Shown here one piece after another: positions 17,404-25,623 of a DNA stretch of 64,000 nt. The notes under the pieces are model-generated. The model searched no databases. It saw only the letters and a list, made by a program, of their open reading frames with translations, and had not been told where the DNA came from. Both the position numbers and the translations under genes were made by a program. Position 1 is the first letter of the stretch, and every line of letters starts with the position of its first letter. The stretch comes from Hymenobacter cellulosilyticus (GTDB taxonomy: Bacteria; Bacteroidota; Bacteroidia; Cytophagales; Hymenobacteraceae): positions 1,044,501 through 1,108,500 of the forward strand of contig NZ_CP095046.1 in NCBI RefSeq assembly GCF_022919215.1, read 5' to 3'.

Positions 17404-19833
17404 ATGTGGAGTAAACTCACCTTATTCAATATCAAGCACCGGCGGATACTGATTCTGCTCCTGGCCGCTATTACGGTGTTCATGGGCTGGCACGCCCGCA
17501 AGGTGGAAATGACCTATGACTTTGCCCAGGTCGTCAGCCCCGACGACCCGGACATGGTGTATTTCCAGCAGTTCAAGAAAACTTTCGGCGAAGACGGCAA
17601 CGTGTTCGTGCTGGGCTTGCAGGACAGCAGCGTGTATGAGCTCGGCAACTTCAACGAGCTGCGCAACCTGACCGAAACCCTGGGCAAGGTGCAGGGCGTG
17701 AGCGGCGTTTTGTCGGTCACCAAGCTCATCAAGCTCGAAAAAGACACCAGCAACCAAAGCTTCCGGGCCAGCCCCATCTTCAAGCAAGCCCCGCAAACCC
17801 AGGCCGAGCTGGACTCCCTGATGCGGGTGGTGAACCGGCAGGAATTCTACAAAGGCCAGCTGATTTCGCCTACCACGGGTGCTACGCTGCTGGCTCTGAC
17901 CATGGACCCCAAGTTTCTGAACTCCTCGAAGCGCGAAGGCGTGATGAAGGAAATTCTGGCCCATGCCGAGCGGTTCCAGCAGAAAACCGGCATCCGGATG
18001 CACTACGCCGGCCTGCCCTACGTGCGCGCCACGATGACAACCAAGGTAGCGGCCGAAATGAAGCTCTTCGTGGCCCTAACGGTGGCCATGATGGCCATTA
18101 CCTTGTTCCTGTTTTTCCGGACCTGGGCTGCCGTAGTCTTCCCCATCCTGATTGTGCTTATCGTGGTGGTATGGTGTATCGGCTCCATGGTACTGATGGG
18201 CTACAAAATCAACCTGCTCACGGGTCTGATACCGAGTATTATCATCGTTATCGGCATTCCGAACTGTACCTACCTACTCAGCCGCTACCACTACGACTAC
18301 CGCAAATCGGGCAACCAGGTGCTGGCTATGACCCGCGTGGTCAGCAAAATCGGCCTCGTGACCTTGATGAACAACACCACCTCGGCCATCGGCTTTGTGG
18401 TGTTCTGCTTCACCAACATTGCCATTCTGTTCCAGTTTGGGGCCGTGGCTACCATCAATATTTTCGTGGCCTTCCTGGTCTCGTTTATCCTGATTCCGAT
18501 TGTCTTTACTATCCTGCCCCCGCCCACGCCCAAGCAGCTGGAGCACCTCGACGCTACCCCGCTGACCAAGCTGCTGGAGTTTTTCGAGCACCTCGTGCTG
18601 GAGCGCCGCGGCATGGTGTACCTGGCCGCTGCTGTGATGATGGCCTTGGCTATTGGGGGCGTTACGAAGGTAAAGTCGGTGTCGTACATGGTGGATGACC
18701 TGCCCAAGGACAGCTCCGTCAACTCCGATTTGAAGTTCTTCGAGCAGCATTTCAACGGCGTCATGCCCCTGGAAATCGTGGTGAATACCGGCTCGAAGCG
18801 GGGCATCATGAAGCTCAAGAACCTGGAGAAAATTGACCGGTTCGAGAAGTTTCTGCGCACCCAGCCCGTGCTGACTACGCCCGTGAGCATCGTGACGTTC
18901 TTAAAGGCTTCAACCCAGGCGTTCTACAACGACAACCCCGAGTATTACCGCCTGCCCGACAACTCCGAGAAGAATTTTATCCTGAGCTACCTGGCCCATT
19001 CCCAGGGCAAGGCTGGTGGCGGCCTAGACAGCAAGCTGATCCGCTCCTTCACCGACTCTACTGGTCAGAGTGCCCGCATTTCGCTGAAGATTGCCGACAT
19101 CGGCTCCCGCAACCTCGACACGCTGCTGACCAACCAGATTCGGCCCCAGATCAAGGAGATTTTCAACGGCACGGGTATGGACGTGAAGCTCACCGGCACC
19201 ACGATTCTGTTTACCAAGGGCAACGAGTATCTGATCAACATGCTCAAGGAAAGTCTGCTGATTGCCTTCGGGCTGGTGGGCTTGGTGGTGCTGATTCTGT
19301 TCCGCAGCATCCGGGCCGTGTTCTTCACGTTGCTGCCCAACTTCTTCACCTTGCTGCTCACCGGCGGTATTATGGGCTACTTCGGCATTCCGCTCAAGCC
19401 CAGCACGGCGCTTATTTTCAGCATTGCCCTGGGCATCGACGGCGACAACAGCATCCACCTGCTGGCTAAGTTCCGGCAGGAGCTGGCTGCCAATGGGCAC
19501 CGTGTGCGGGCCGCCATTAGCACCACGCTCAGCGAGGCCGGCACCAGCATGATTTACACCAGCATTGTGCTGTTTCTGGGCTTTTCGGTGTTTGCCTTCT
19601 CTGAGTTCGGTGGCACCAAGGCCCTGGGCCTGCTTATGTCGGCCTCCCTGCTGATTACCAACTTCTCCAACCTGATTCTGCTGCCTTCCCTGCTCGTTAC
19701 CTTCGAGCACGGCAAGGATGAGAATATCAACGAATCCTTCATTCAGCACTTCGACCACACGTACCACGAGGAAGACGACGACGCGGAAATCAATCTGCGC
19801 CGCATCCCCTTGCAGAAGAAGCTGGATTCATAG
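17404..19833 (+). CDS. RND superfamily exporter (MMPL-type permease)
   Basis: The 809-residue protein has the two-fold layout of MMPL/RND permeases: an N-terminal helix (residues 12-28), a periplasmic domain, a first block of membrane helices around residues 215-360, a further helix near 400-420, a second periplasmic domain, and a second block of helices around residues 615-780. IALGIDGDNSIHLLAKF near residue 678 in the second block corresponds to the conserved proton-relay helix region. MMPL proteins export lipids, hopanoids or other hydrophobic compounds through the inner membrane using the proton gradient. No membrane fusion protein or outer-membrane channel gene is adjacent, so substrate and partners are unknown. 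A 93-bp hairpin repeat follows the gene. Confidence 0.88.
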   Translation: MWSKLTLFNIKHRRILILLLAAITVFMGWHARKVEMTYDFAQVVSPDDPDMVYFQQFKKTFGEDGNVFVLGLQDSSVYELGNFNELRNLTETLGKVQGVSGVLSVTKLIKLEKDTSNQSFRASPIFKQAPQTQAELDSLMRVVNRQEFYKGQLISPTTGATLLALTMDPKFLNSSKREGVMKEILAHAERFQQKTGIRMHYAGLPYVRATMTTKVAAEMKLFVALTVAMMAITLFLFFRTWAAVVFPILIVLIVVVWCIGSMVLMGYKINLLTGLIPSIIIVIGIPNCTYLLSRYHYDYRKSGNQVLAMTRVVSKIGLVTLMNNTTSAIGFVVFCFTNIAILFQFGAVATINIFVAFLVSFILIPIVFTILPPPTPKQLEHLDATPLTKLLEFFEHLVLERRGMVYLAAAVMMALAIGGVTKVKSVSYMVDDLPKDSSVNSDLKFFEQHFNGVMPLEIVVNTGSKRGIMKLKNLEKIDRFEKFLRTQPVLTTPVSIVTFLKASTQAFYNDNPEYYRLPDNSEKNFILSYLAHSQGKAGGGLDSKLIRSFTDSTGQSARISLKIADIGSRNLDTLLTNQIRPQIKEIFNGTGMDVKLTGTTILFTKGNEYLINMLKESLLIAFGLVGLVVLILFRSIRAVFFTLLPNFFTLLLTGGIMGYFGIPLKPSTALIFSIALGIDGDNSIHLLAKFRQELAANGHRVRAAISTTLSEAGTSMIYTSIVLFLGFSVFAFSEFGGTKALGLLMSASLLITNFSNLILLPSLLVTFEHGKDENINESFIQHFDHTYHEEDDDAEINLRRIPLQKKLDS

Positions 19834-19849
19834 TTTTTTAAATACTCTG

Positions 19850-19942
19850 GTCATGCAGAGCGTAGCGAAGCATCTCGCGTGCTGACGTTGCCCTACTTTT
19901 TCCAACGGCGCGAGCAAGATGCTTCGCTGCGCTCTGCATGAC
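19850..19942. repeat. 93-bp intergenic inverted repeat (REP/MITE-like), copy A
   Basis: GTCATGCAGAGCGTAGCGAA at the left end is mirrored at the right end with few mismatches, giving arms of about 40 bases and a short AT-richer loop (CCTACTTTTT). No coding capacity. It lies between the RND exporter and ileS and has exactly the same length and the same GTCATG...CATGAC ends as the element at 24405-24497. Confidence 0.85.
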
Positions 19943-19983
19943 GTTCTGATTTAGCCTACGCTTCACGCGACAACACCCCAACA

Positions 19984-22900
19984 ATGAACTACCCCGAATA
20001 CAAGCAGCCGCTCAACTACGGCCAGGTCGGCACCGATATCCTGGCGTGGTGGAAGCAGAACGGCATCTTTGAGAAAAGCGTGAGCACCCGCGAAGGGCAG
20101 CCCACCTTCGTGTTCTATGAAGGTCCGCCTTCGGCCAACGGCGCCCCGGGCATTCACCACGTCATGGCCCGCACCGTGAAGGACATCTTCTGCCGCTACC
20201 AGACCCTGCTGGGCAAGCAGGTCTCGCGCAAGGGCGGCTGGGACACCCACGGCCTACCCATCGAGCTGCAGGTGGAAAAGGAGCTGGGCATCACCAAGGA
20301 GGATATCGGCAAGAAAATCAGCATCGAGGACTACAACCAGCGCTGCCGGGAGACTGTCATGCGCTTCAAGGCCCAGTGGGACGACCTCACCGAGAAAATG
20401 GGCTATTGGGTAGACCTCGACGACCCTTACATCACCTTCGAGCCTGAGTACATCGAAAGCTGCTGGGCCCTGCTCAAAAAGCTCTACGACAAAGGCCTGC
20501 TCTACAAAGGCTACACCATCCAGCCCTACTCGCCGGCCGCCGGCACGGGCCTCAGCTCCCACGAACTCAACCAGCCCGGCACCTACCGCGACGTGAAGGA
20601 CACGACCATCGTGGCTCAGTTCAAGGTGAAGCAGGACGAGAAGTCGGAGAAGCTATTTGCCGGCGCCGTCGAGGTTCCGACCTATATCCTGGCCTGGACC
20701 ACCACGCCCTGGACCTTGCCCGCCAACACGGGCTTGGCCGTGGGCAAAAACATCAGCTACGTGCTGGTGCGCACCTTCAACCCCTACACCTACGCCCCCA
20801 TCCGGGTGGTACTGGCTGAGGCGTTGGTAGGCCGTCATTTCTCGGAGAAAGCCAAGGACGCTTCCCTGGAAGACTACAAAGCCGGCGACAAAGTGCTGCC
20901 CTGGCGCATCGAAGCCACCTTCAAAGGCTCCGACCTGGTTGGCGTTACCTACGAGCGGCTGTTCGGCCACGACAAGGGCTTTCCGGCCTTTGAAGGGGAG
21001 GAGCGGGCCTTCCGCGTCATCAACGGCGACTTCGTAACCACCGAAGACGGTACCGGCATCGTGCACATCTCCCCCACCTTCGGCGCCGATGACTTCCGGG
21101 CCGCGGCCCTGGCCGACATTCCGGCCCTGCTGGTAACCGACGACGAAGGCAAAATCAGCCCCATCGTGGACCGCACCGGCCGCTACGTGGCTCAGATGGG
21201 TGAATTTGGCGGCCGCTGGGTGAAAAACTACGACGGCCACGACCAGAGCGGAGCCGACTACAAGACCCTCGATGAAAGCATTGCCATCCGCATGAAAGGC
21301 GACGGCACGGCCTTCAAAGTGGAGAAGTACGAGCACACCTACCCCCACTGCTGGCGCACCGAGAAGCCCGTGCTCTACTACCCGCTCGACTCCTGGTTTA
21401 TCAAGACTACGGCGGTGAAAGACCGGCTTATCGAGCTGAATAAAACCATCAACTGGAAGCCCGAAAGCACCGGCACCGGCCGCTTCGGCAACTGGCTGGA
21501 AAACCTGGTCGACTGGAACCTGAGTCGCTCGCGCTACTGGGGTACGCCCCTGCCCATCTGGCGCAGTCAGGACGGCTCCGAGGAAATCTGCATCGGCTCC
21601 ATCGAGGAGCTCAGCGCCGAAATCGACAAGGCCGTAGCCGCCGAAATCATGACCCACAACCCCTACCGTAAAGTGGATGGCAACTGGGTAATGGCCGATG
21701 GCAACGAAGCTGAGTCGACCAAGAAAATCGACCTGCACCGCCCCTACGTGGACGATATTTTCCTGGTGAGTCCCACCGGCCAGGCCATGTACCGCGAAAC
21801 CGACCTCATCGACGTGTGGTTCGACAGCGGCGCCATGCCCTACGCCCAGTGGCACTACCCCCTGGAAAACGGCGAGAAGTTCAAGCAGAATTTCCCCGCC
21901 GACTTCATTGCCGAAGGCGTGGATCAGACTCGCGGCTGGTTCTTCACGCTGCATGCCCTGGGCGTAATGCTGGAGGATTCGGTAGCCTACAAGAACGTCA
22001 TGGCCAACGGTCTGGTGCTCGACAAAAAAGGCGAGAAGATGAGCAAAAGCAAGGGCAACGCCGTGGACCCGTTTGCCACCATCAGCCAGTACGGCCCCGA
22101 CGCCACCCGCTGGTACATGATTGCCAACGCCCAGCCCTGGGACAACCTTAAGTTTGACCTGGCCGGCATCACGGAGGTGCAGCGCCGCTTCTTCGGCACG
22201 CTCTTCAACACGTACTCGTTCTACTCGCTCTACGCCAACCTCGACGGCTTCCAGGCCACCGAAACCGGCCGCGTGCCCCACGCTGAGCTCAGCGAGCTGG
22301 ACCGCTGGATTCTGAGCAAGCTGCAGTCCCTCATCCTCGAAGTGCGGGGCTACTACGATGGCTACGACCCCACCAAGGCCGCCCGCGCCATCCAGGATTT
22401 CGTCACCGATCAGCTTTCCAACTGGCACGTGCGCCTCTCGCGCCGCCGTTTCTGGAAGGGCGAGCTGACCACCGACAAGCGCGCTGCCTACGAAACCCTG
22501 CAGGAATGCCTCGTGACCGTAGCCCAGCTCATGGCTCCCATTGCGCCCTTCTTCGCCGAATGGCTCTACAAGAACATGACCGACGGCCTGCGTCAGGAAG
22601 GCAACGCCCAGCGCTGGACTGCCGAATCGGTGCACCTGACACTGCTCGTGGACGCCGACGAAGCCCGCATCGACAAGGCTCTGGAAGAGCGCATGGAGCT
22701 GGCCCAGCGCATTTCTTCGCTCACCCACTCGTTGCGGAAGAAGTCGGTGCTGAAGGTGCGCCAGCCCCTGCAGCGCATCCTGGTGCCGGTGCTGAACGAC
22801 ACCACGCGGGAGCAGGTCGGCAAGGTGGAGGATTTGATCTGCGCCGAGGTGAACGTGAAGCACGTGGAGTTTCTCGACGATACCAGCGGCGTGCTGGTGA

Positions 22901-23424
22901 AGTCGGTGAAGCCCAATTTCAAACGCCTGGGCCAGCAGTACGGACCCAAGCTGAAGGTGGTAGGGGCCCGGATTCAGCAGATGACGGCCGAGGAAATCAG
23001 CACGCTCGAAAAAACCGGGCAGCTGGCCGTGGAAATCGGGGGCGAAACCTATACCCTGGCCCCCGACGACGTGGAAATCCGCACCGACGACTTGCCCGGC
23101 TGGCTCGTGGCCACCGATGGCCCCCTCACCGTGGCCCTCGACGTGACCCTGACCGACGAGCTGCGCCAGGAAGGCGTAGCCCGCGAATTGGTGAACCGTC
23201 TACAGAACCTGCGCAAGGACAGCGGCCTGGAAGTGCAGGACAAAATCCGCGTAACGCTGCAGCAGCAGCCCGAACTGGAAGCCGCCGTGCAGTCCTTTGG
23301 CGACTATATCCGGGAGGAAGTTCAAGCCCTGGCCCTGGATTTCGCGCCCGAAATCAGCGGCGGTTCGGTGCTCGAATTCGACGAGTATAACGTGCCCGTA
23401 CAGCTGGAAGTCGCAAACGGCTGA
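19984..23424 (+). CDS. ileS: Isoleucine--tRNA ligase
   Basis: The 1146-residue protein is a class I synthetase. The HIGH-type motif appears in PPSANGAPGIHHVMART near residues 44-60 and the KMSKS loop in GEKMSKSKGNAVDP near residue 683. The CP1 editing domain is marked by TTPWTLPANTGLAVG near residue 240, and WFDSGAMPYAQWHY lies before the KMSKS loop. The length and C-terminal region match the eukaryote-like (type 2) IleRS that is common in Bacteroidota and often linked to mupirocin insensitivity. It charges tRNA-Ile and hydrolyses mischarged Val. The AT-poor reading frame is uninterrupted. A hairpin follows the stop codon by seven bases. Confidence 0.95.
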   Translation: MNYPEYKQPLNYGQVGTDILAWWKQNGIFEKSVSTREGQPTFVFYEGPPSANGAPGIHHVMARTVKDIFCRYQTLLGKQVSRKGGWDTHGLPIELQVEKELGITKEDIGKKISIEDYNQRCRETVMRFKAQWDDLTEKMGYWVDLDDPYITFEPEYIESCWALLKKLYDKGLLYKGYTIQPYSPAAGTGLSSHELNQPGTYRDVKDTTIVAQFKVKQDEKSEKLFAGAVEVPTYILAWTTTPWTLPANTGLAVGKNISYVLVRTFNPYTYAPIRVVLAEALVGRHFSEKAKDASLEDYKAGDKVLPWRIEATFKGSDLVGVTYERLFGHDKGFPAFEGEERAFRVINGDFVTTEDGTGIVHISPTFGADDFRAAALADIPALLVTDDEGKISPIVDRTGRYVAQMGEFGGRWVKNYDGHDQSGADYKTLDESIAIRMKGDGTAFKVEKYEHTYPHCWRTEKPVLYYPLDSWFIKTTAVKDRLIELNKTINWKPESTGTGRFGNWLENLVDWNLSRSRYWGTPLPIWRSQDGSEEICIGSIEELSAEIDKAVAAEIMTHNPYRKVDGNWVMADGNEAESTKKIDLHRPYVDDIFLVSPTGQAMYRETDLIDVWFDSGAMPYAQWHYPLENGEKFKQNFPADFIAEGVDQTRGWFFTLHALGVMLEDSVAYKNVMANGLVLDKKGEKMSKSKGNAVDPFATISQYGPDATRWYMIANAQPWDNLKFDLAGITEVQRRFFGTLFNTYSFYSLYANLDGFQATETGRVPHAELSELDRWILSKLQSLILEVRGYYDGYDPTKAARAIQDFVTDQLSNWHVRLSRRRFWKGELTTDKRAAYETLQECLVTVAQLMAPIAPFFAEWLYKNMTDGLRQEGNAQRWTAESVHLTLLVDADEARIDKALEERMELAQRISSLTHSLRKKSVLKVRQPLQRILVPVLNDTTREQVGKVEDLICAEVNVKHVEFLDDTSGVLVKSVKPNFKRLGQQYGPKLKVVGARIQQMTAEEISTLEKTGQLAVEIGGETYTLAPDDVEIRTDDLPGWLVATDGPLTVALDVTLTDELRQEGVARELVNRLQNLRKDSGLEVQDKIRVTLQQQPELEAAVQSFGDYIREEVQALALDFAPEISGGSVLEFDEYNVPVQLEVANG

Positions 23425-23431
23425 GCCTAAG

Positions 23432-23466
23432 GTGCCAACCGACTTTGCAGAAAGGTCGGTTGGCAC
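23432..23466 (+). terminator. Hairpin after ileS
   Basis: GTGCCAACCGAC and GTCGGTTGGCAC form a perfect 12-bp stem, but no T run follows, so termination may be weak or the hairpin may stabilise the 3' end. The rest of the gap to lspA is simple CTCACTTCT-like sequence near 23650-23685. Confidence 0.6.
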
Positions 23467-23687
23467 ATCGGCGCACAAAGCGTTGAAGCGGACCGGAAAA
23501 TCAGCTCAAAAGGGCATAAAACGCCCGAAAAATATATACCAGAGGCAAGGAGGAAGGCCCAGTCGTTTCGCGCAGGAAAGTCTAAAATTCTTCGTCACTT
23601 TGTACCCGGGGAGGGAAGAGGTTCCGAAGCTGACACTACGTCAGCCCGACGTCTCACTTCTCACTTCTAACCTCTCACTTCTCAGAA

Positions 23688-24335
23688 ATGAAGTACTGGA
23701 AATACTACCTGCTGGCTTTGCTGGTCATCGTCATCGACCAACTTTCGAAGTGGGCCGTGCATACCTACATGGAACCCGGTATGGCGGGCGAAATTTCCCT
23801 GCTCGGCGACTGGGGCAAGCTGCATTACACGCTGAATCCCGGCATGGCTTTCGGCGTGGAACTGCCGCCGCCTTACGGCAAAATCCTCCTTACCAGCTTC
23901 CGCTTGGTGGCGATGGTCGGCATCAGCTACTACATCTACAAGCTGTGGCAGCGCCGGGCCATTCCCGGCTACATTGCCTGCGTGGCCCTGATTCTGGGCG
24001 GGGCCGTCGGCAACCTGATTGACTCGATTTTCTACGGCGTCCTCTACGACAACGCTCCGTTTGGCGTGCCTACGCCCTGGTTTCACGGCCAGGTTATCGA
24101 TATGCTGTTCGTGGACTTCCCCGACGGTTTTTTCCCCATTTCCTGGCCGCTGGTAGGAGGGAAGATCATTCCTGACTTTCCCATCTTCAACATCGCCGAC
24201 TCCTGCATCTTCATCGGCGTGGTGCTGATTCTATTCAATCAGAACAAGTTTTTCGCCGAGGAAAACGCTGTTGCGGAAGCTCCAAGAGCCACTGAAGTGC
24301 CCCGCCACGATGCTGAAACGTCGGAAGTGGTGTAA
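23688..24335 (+). CDS. lspA: Lipoprotein signal peptidase (signal peptidase II)
   Basis: The 215-residue protein has four membrane helices and the LspA motifs: YTLNPGMAFG near residue 47, the first catalytic Asp in GAVGNLIDSIFYG near residue 112, and the second in FNIADSCIFIG near residue 168. LspA cleaves the signal peptide of lipoproteins in the inner membrane after diacylglycerol addition to the lipobox Cys. It is longer than the usual 150-170 residues: the extra length sits between the two catalytic Asp motifs (VPTPWFHGQVIDMLFVDFPD...) and in a hydrophilic C-terminal tail. Bacteroidota LspA often has this insertion. A terminator follows. Confidence 0.93.
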   Translation: MKYWKYYLLALLVIVIDQLSKWAVHTYMEPGMAGEISLLGDWGKLHYTLNPGMAFGVELPPPYGKILLTSFRLVAMVGISYYIYKLWQRRAIPGYIACVALILGGAVGNLIDSIFYGVLYDNAPFGVPTPWFHGQVIDMLFVDFPDGFFPISWPLVGGKIIPDFPIFNIADSCIFIGVVLILFNQNKFFAEENAVAEAPRATEVPRHDAETSEVV

Positions 24336-24352
24336 GACAGTCTGCTAAAAGC

Positions 24353-24388
24353 AAAAAGCCCGCTGGAGCAATCCAGCGGGCTTTTTTA
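24353..24388 (+). terminator. Rho-independent terminator after lspA
   Basis: AAAAAGCCCGCTGGA pairs with TCCAGCGGGCTTTTTT around GCAA. It is suited to ending transcription from both sides. Confidence 0.9.
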
Positions 24389-24404
24389 TTGATTTTTGAG
24401 AACA

Positions 24405-24497
24405 GTCATGTCGAACGAAGGGAGACATCTTGCATGCTGATCTTTGATTACCAACCCAACGACGCCACGCGAAACGTCTCCCTTCGCTCGACATGAC
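24405..24497. repeat. 93-bp intergenic inverted repeat (REP/MITE-like), copy B
   Basis: GTCATGTCGAACGAAGGGAG at the left end is mirrored by CTCCCTTCGCTCGACATGAC-type sequence at the right end, with a loop around TTTGATTACCAACCC. It lies between the lspA terminator and the end of the convergent aldo/keto reductase gene. Copy A has the same length and the same outermost GTCATG/CATGAC bases, though the arms differ inside. Confidence 0.85.
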
Positions 24498-24513
24498 CTT
24501 CTACAAGCTCATT

Positions 24514-25500
24514 TTACCACGTATAGTGCACCAGCGGCCGGATACGCTGGTCGTAGATGGCGCGTACCTGCTGCATCTGCTCGTCGGTAATGGCGGGCAG
24601 TTCGGCCGCCTTGAGGTTCGATTCCAACTGGCTAGGCTTGGAAGCGCCGGGAATTACGCAGCTTACCTCGTCGAACATCAAGACCCAGCGCAGAGCTATG
24701 GGCGCCAGGTTGGGCTGGTCAGGAAACACCTTTTTAAGCGCTTCTACGGCCTCCAGGCCTACTTCGTAGTCGACGCCCGAGAACGTCTCGCCTTTGTCGA
24801 AGGCGGCCCCTTCCCGGTTGAATTGACGGTGGTCGTCGGCTGAGAAGGTCGTGTCGCGGGAGAACTTGCCGGTGAGTAGGCCGCTGGCCAGGGGCACGCG
24901 CACAATCAGGCCCACGTTGTGCCGCTTGGCTTCCTGGAACAGCAGCTCTTGGGGCCGCTGCCGGAACATGTTGAAGATAAGCTGGATGGAGCACACGTTG
25001 GGGAAGGTTAAGGCCTTAAGCCCTTCTTCCACCTTTTCCACGCTCACGCCCAGGTGCCGGATCTTGCCCTCTTCCTTGAGCCGGTCGAATACTTCGAAGA
25101 TTTCGGGGCGGTAATAGACCTCGGTAGGAGGGCAGTGAAGCTGAATCAGGTCGATGGTATCGAGCTGCATGTTGCGCAGGCTTTGCTCTACAAACTTGCG
25201 TAGTGCCTCGGGCTGATAGGCGTCGTTGGTGTGGGGCTGCAGCTGCCGGCCGCATTTGGTGGCCACGTACACCTGCTCGGAACGGCTGCGTACGAGCCGG
25301 CCCACGGCCTTTTCGCTTTCGCCGTCGCCGTACACGTCGGCCGTGTCGATGAAGTTGATGCCCCGGTCCACGGCGGCGTTCAGAATCTGGTCAGCGTTTT
25401 CGTGGCTGAACGGGTCACCCCATTTGCCTCCGACCTGCCAGGTGCCAAGGCTGATTTCGGAAACGGAAAGGTCGGTTTTACCTAGTTTACGATACTGCAT
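24514..25500 (-). CDS. Aldo/keto reductase
   Basis: The 328-residue protein is a TIM-barrel NAD(P)H-dependent oxidoreductase of the aldo/keto reductase superfamily. Diagnostic segments are FIDTADVYGDGESEKAVGR near residue 50 with the catalytic Asp and Tyr, YVATKCGR with the catalytic Lys near residue 80, and DLIQLHCPPTEVYY with the active-site His near residue 121. IPGASKPSQLESNLKAAEL near the C-terminus is the cofactor-binding region. The closest match in style is the YajO/YcsN/general stress group; the physiological substrate cannot be told. It is convergent with lspA and divergent from the ABC transporter ATPase gene. Confidence 0.9.
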   Translation of the reverse strand: MQYRKLGKTDLSVSEISLGTWQVGGKWGDPFSHENADQILNAAVDRGINFIDTADVYGDGESEKAVGRLVRSRSEQVYVATKCGRQLQPHTNDAYQPEALRKFVEQSLRNMQLDTIDLIQLHCPPTEVYYRPEIFEVFDRLKEEGKIRHLGVSVEKVEEGLKALTFPNVCSIQLIFNMFRQRPQELLFQEAKRHNVGLIVRVPLASGLLTGKFSRDTTFSADDHRQFNREGAAFDKGETFSGVDYEVGLEAVEALKKVFPDQPNLAPIALRWVLMFDEVSCVIPGASKPSQLESNLKAAELPAITDEQMQQVRAIYDQRIRPLVHYTW

Positions 25501-25623
25501 GTTGAGTGGAAGTAATGTCTTGGGTGTGTTGTTGGGCTAAATAAGCCATACGTAAGCCCCGTCCGGCAAGCTACGGCCCGCCTGCCTATCTTTACCGATT
25601 GTCGTCCCGAATTTCTGTTTCCC

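Noticed and set aside
20653-22863. A 736-residue open frame on the - strand opposite ileS
   Set aside because: It is the antisense shadow of ileS with no family features. The same holds for the long - strand frames at 28489-30408 (rnr), 54826-56115 (M61) and 6985-8253 (mnmG).
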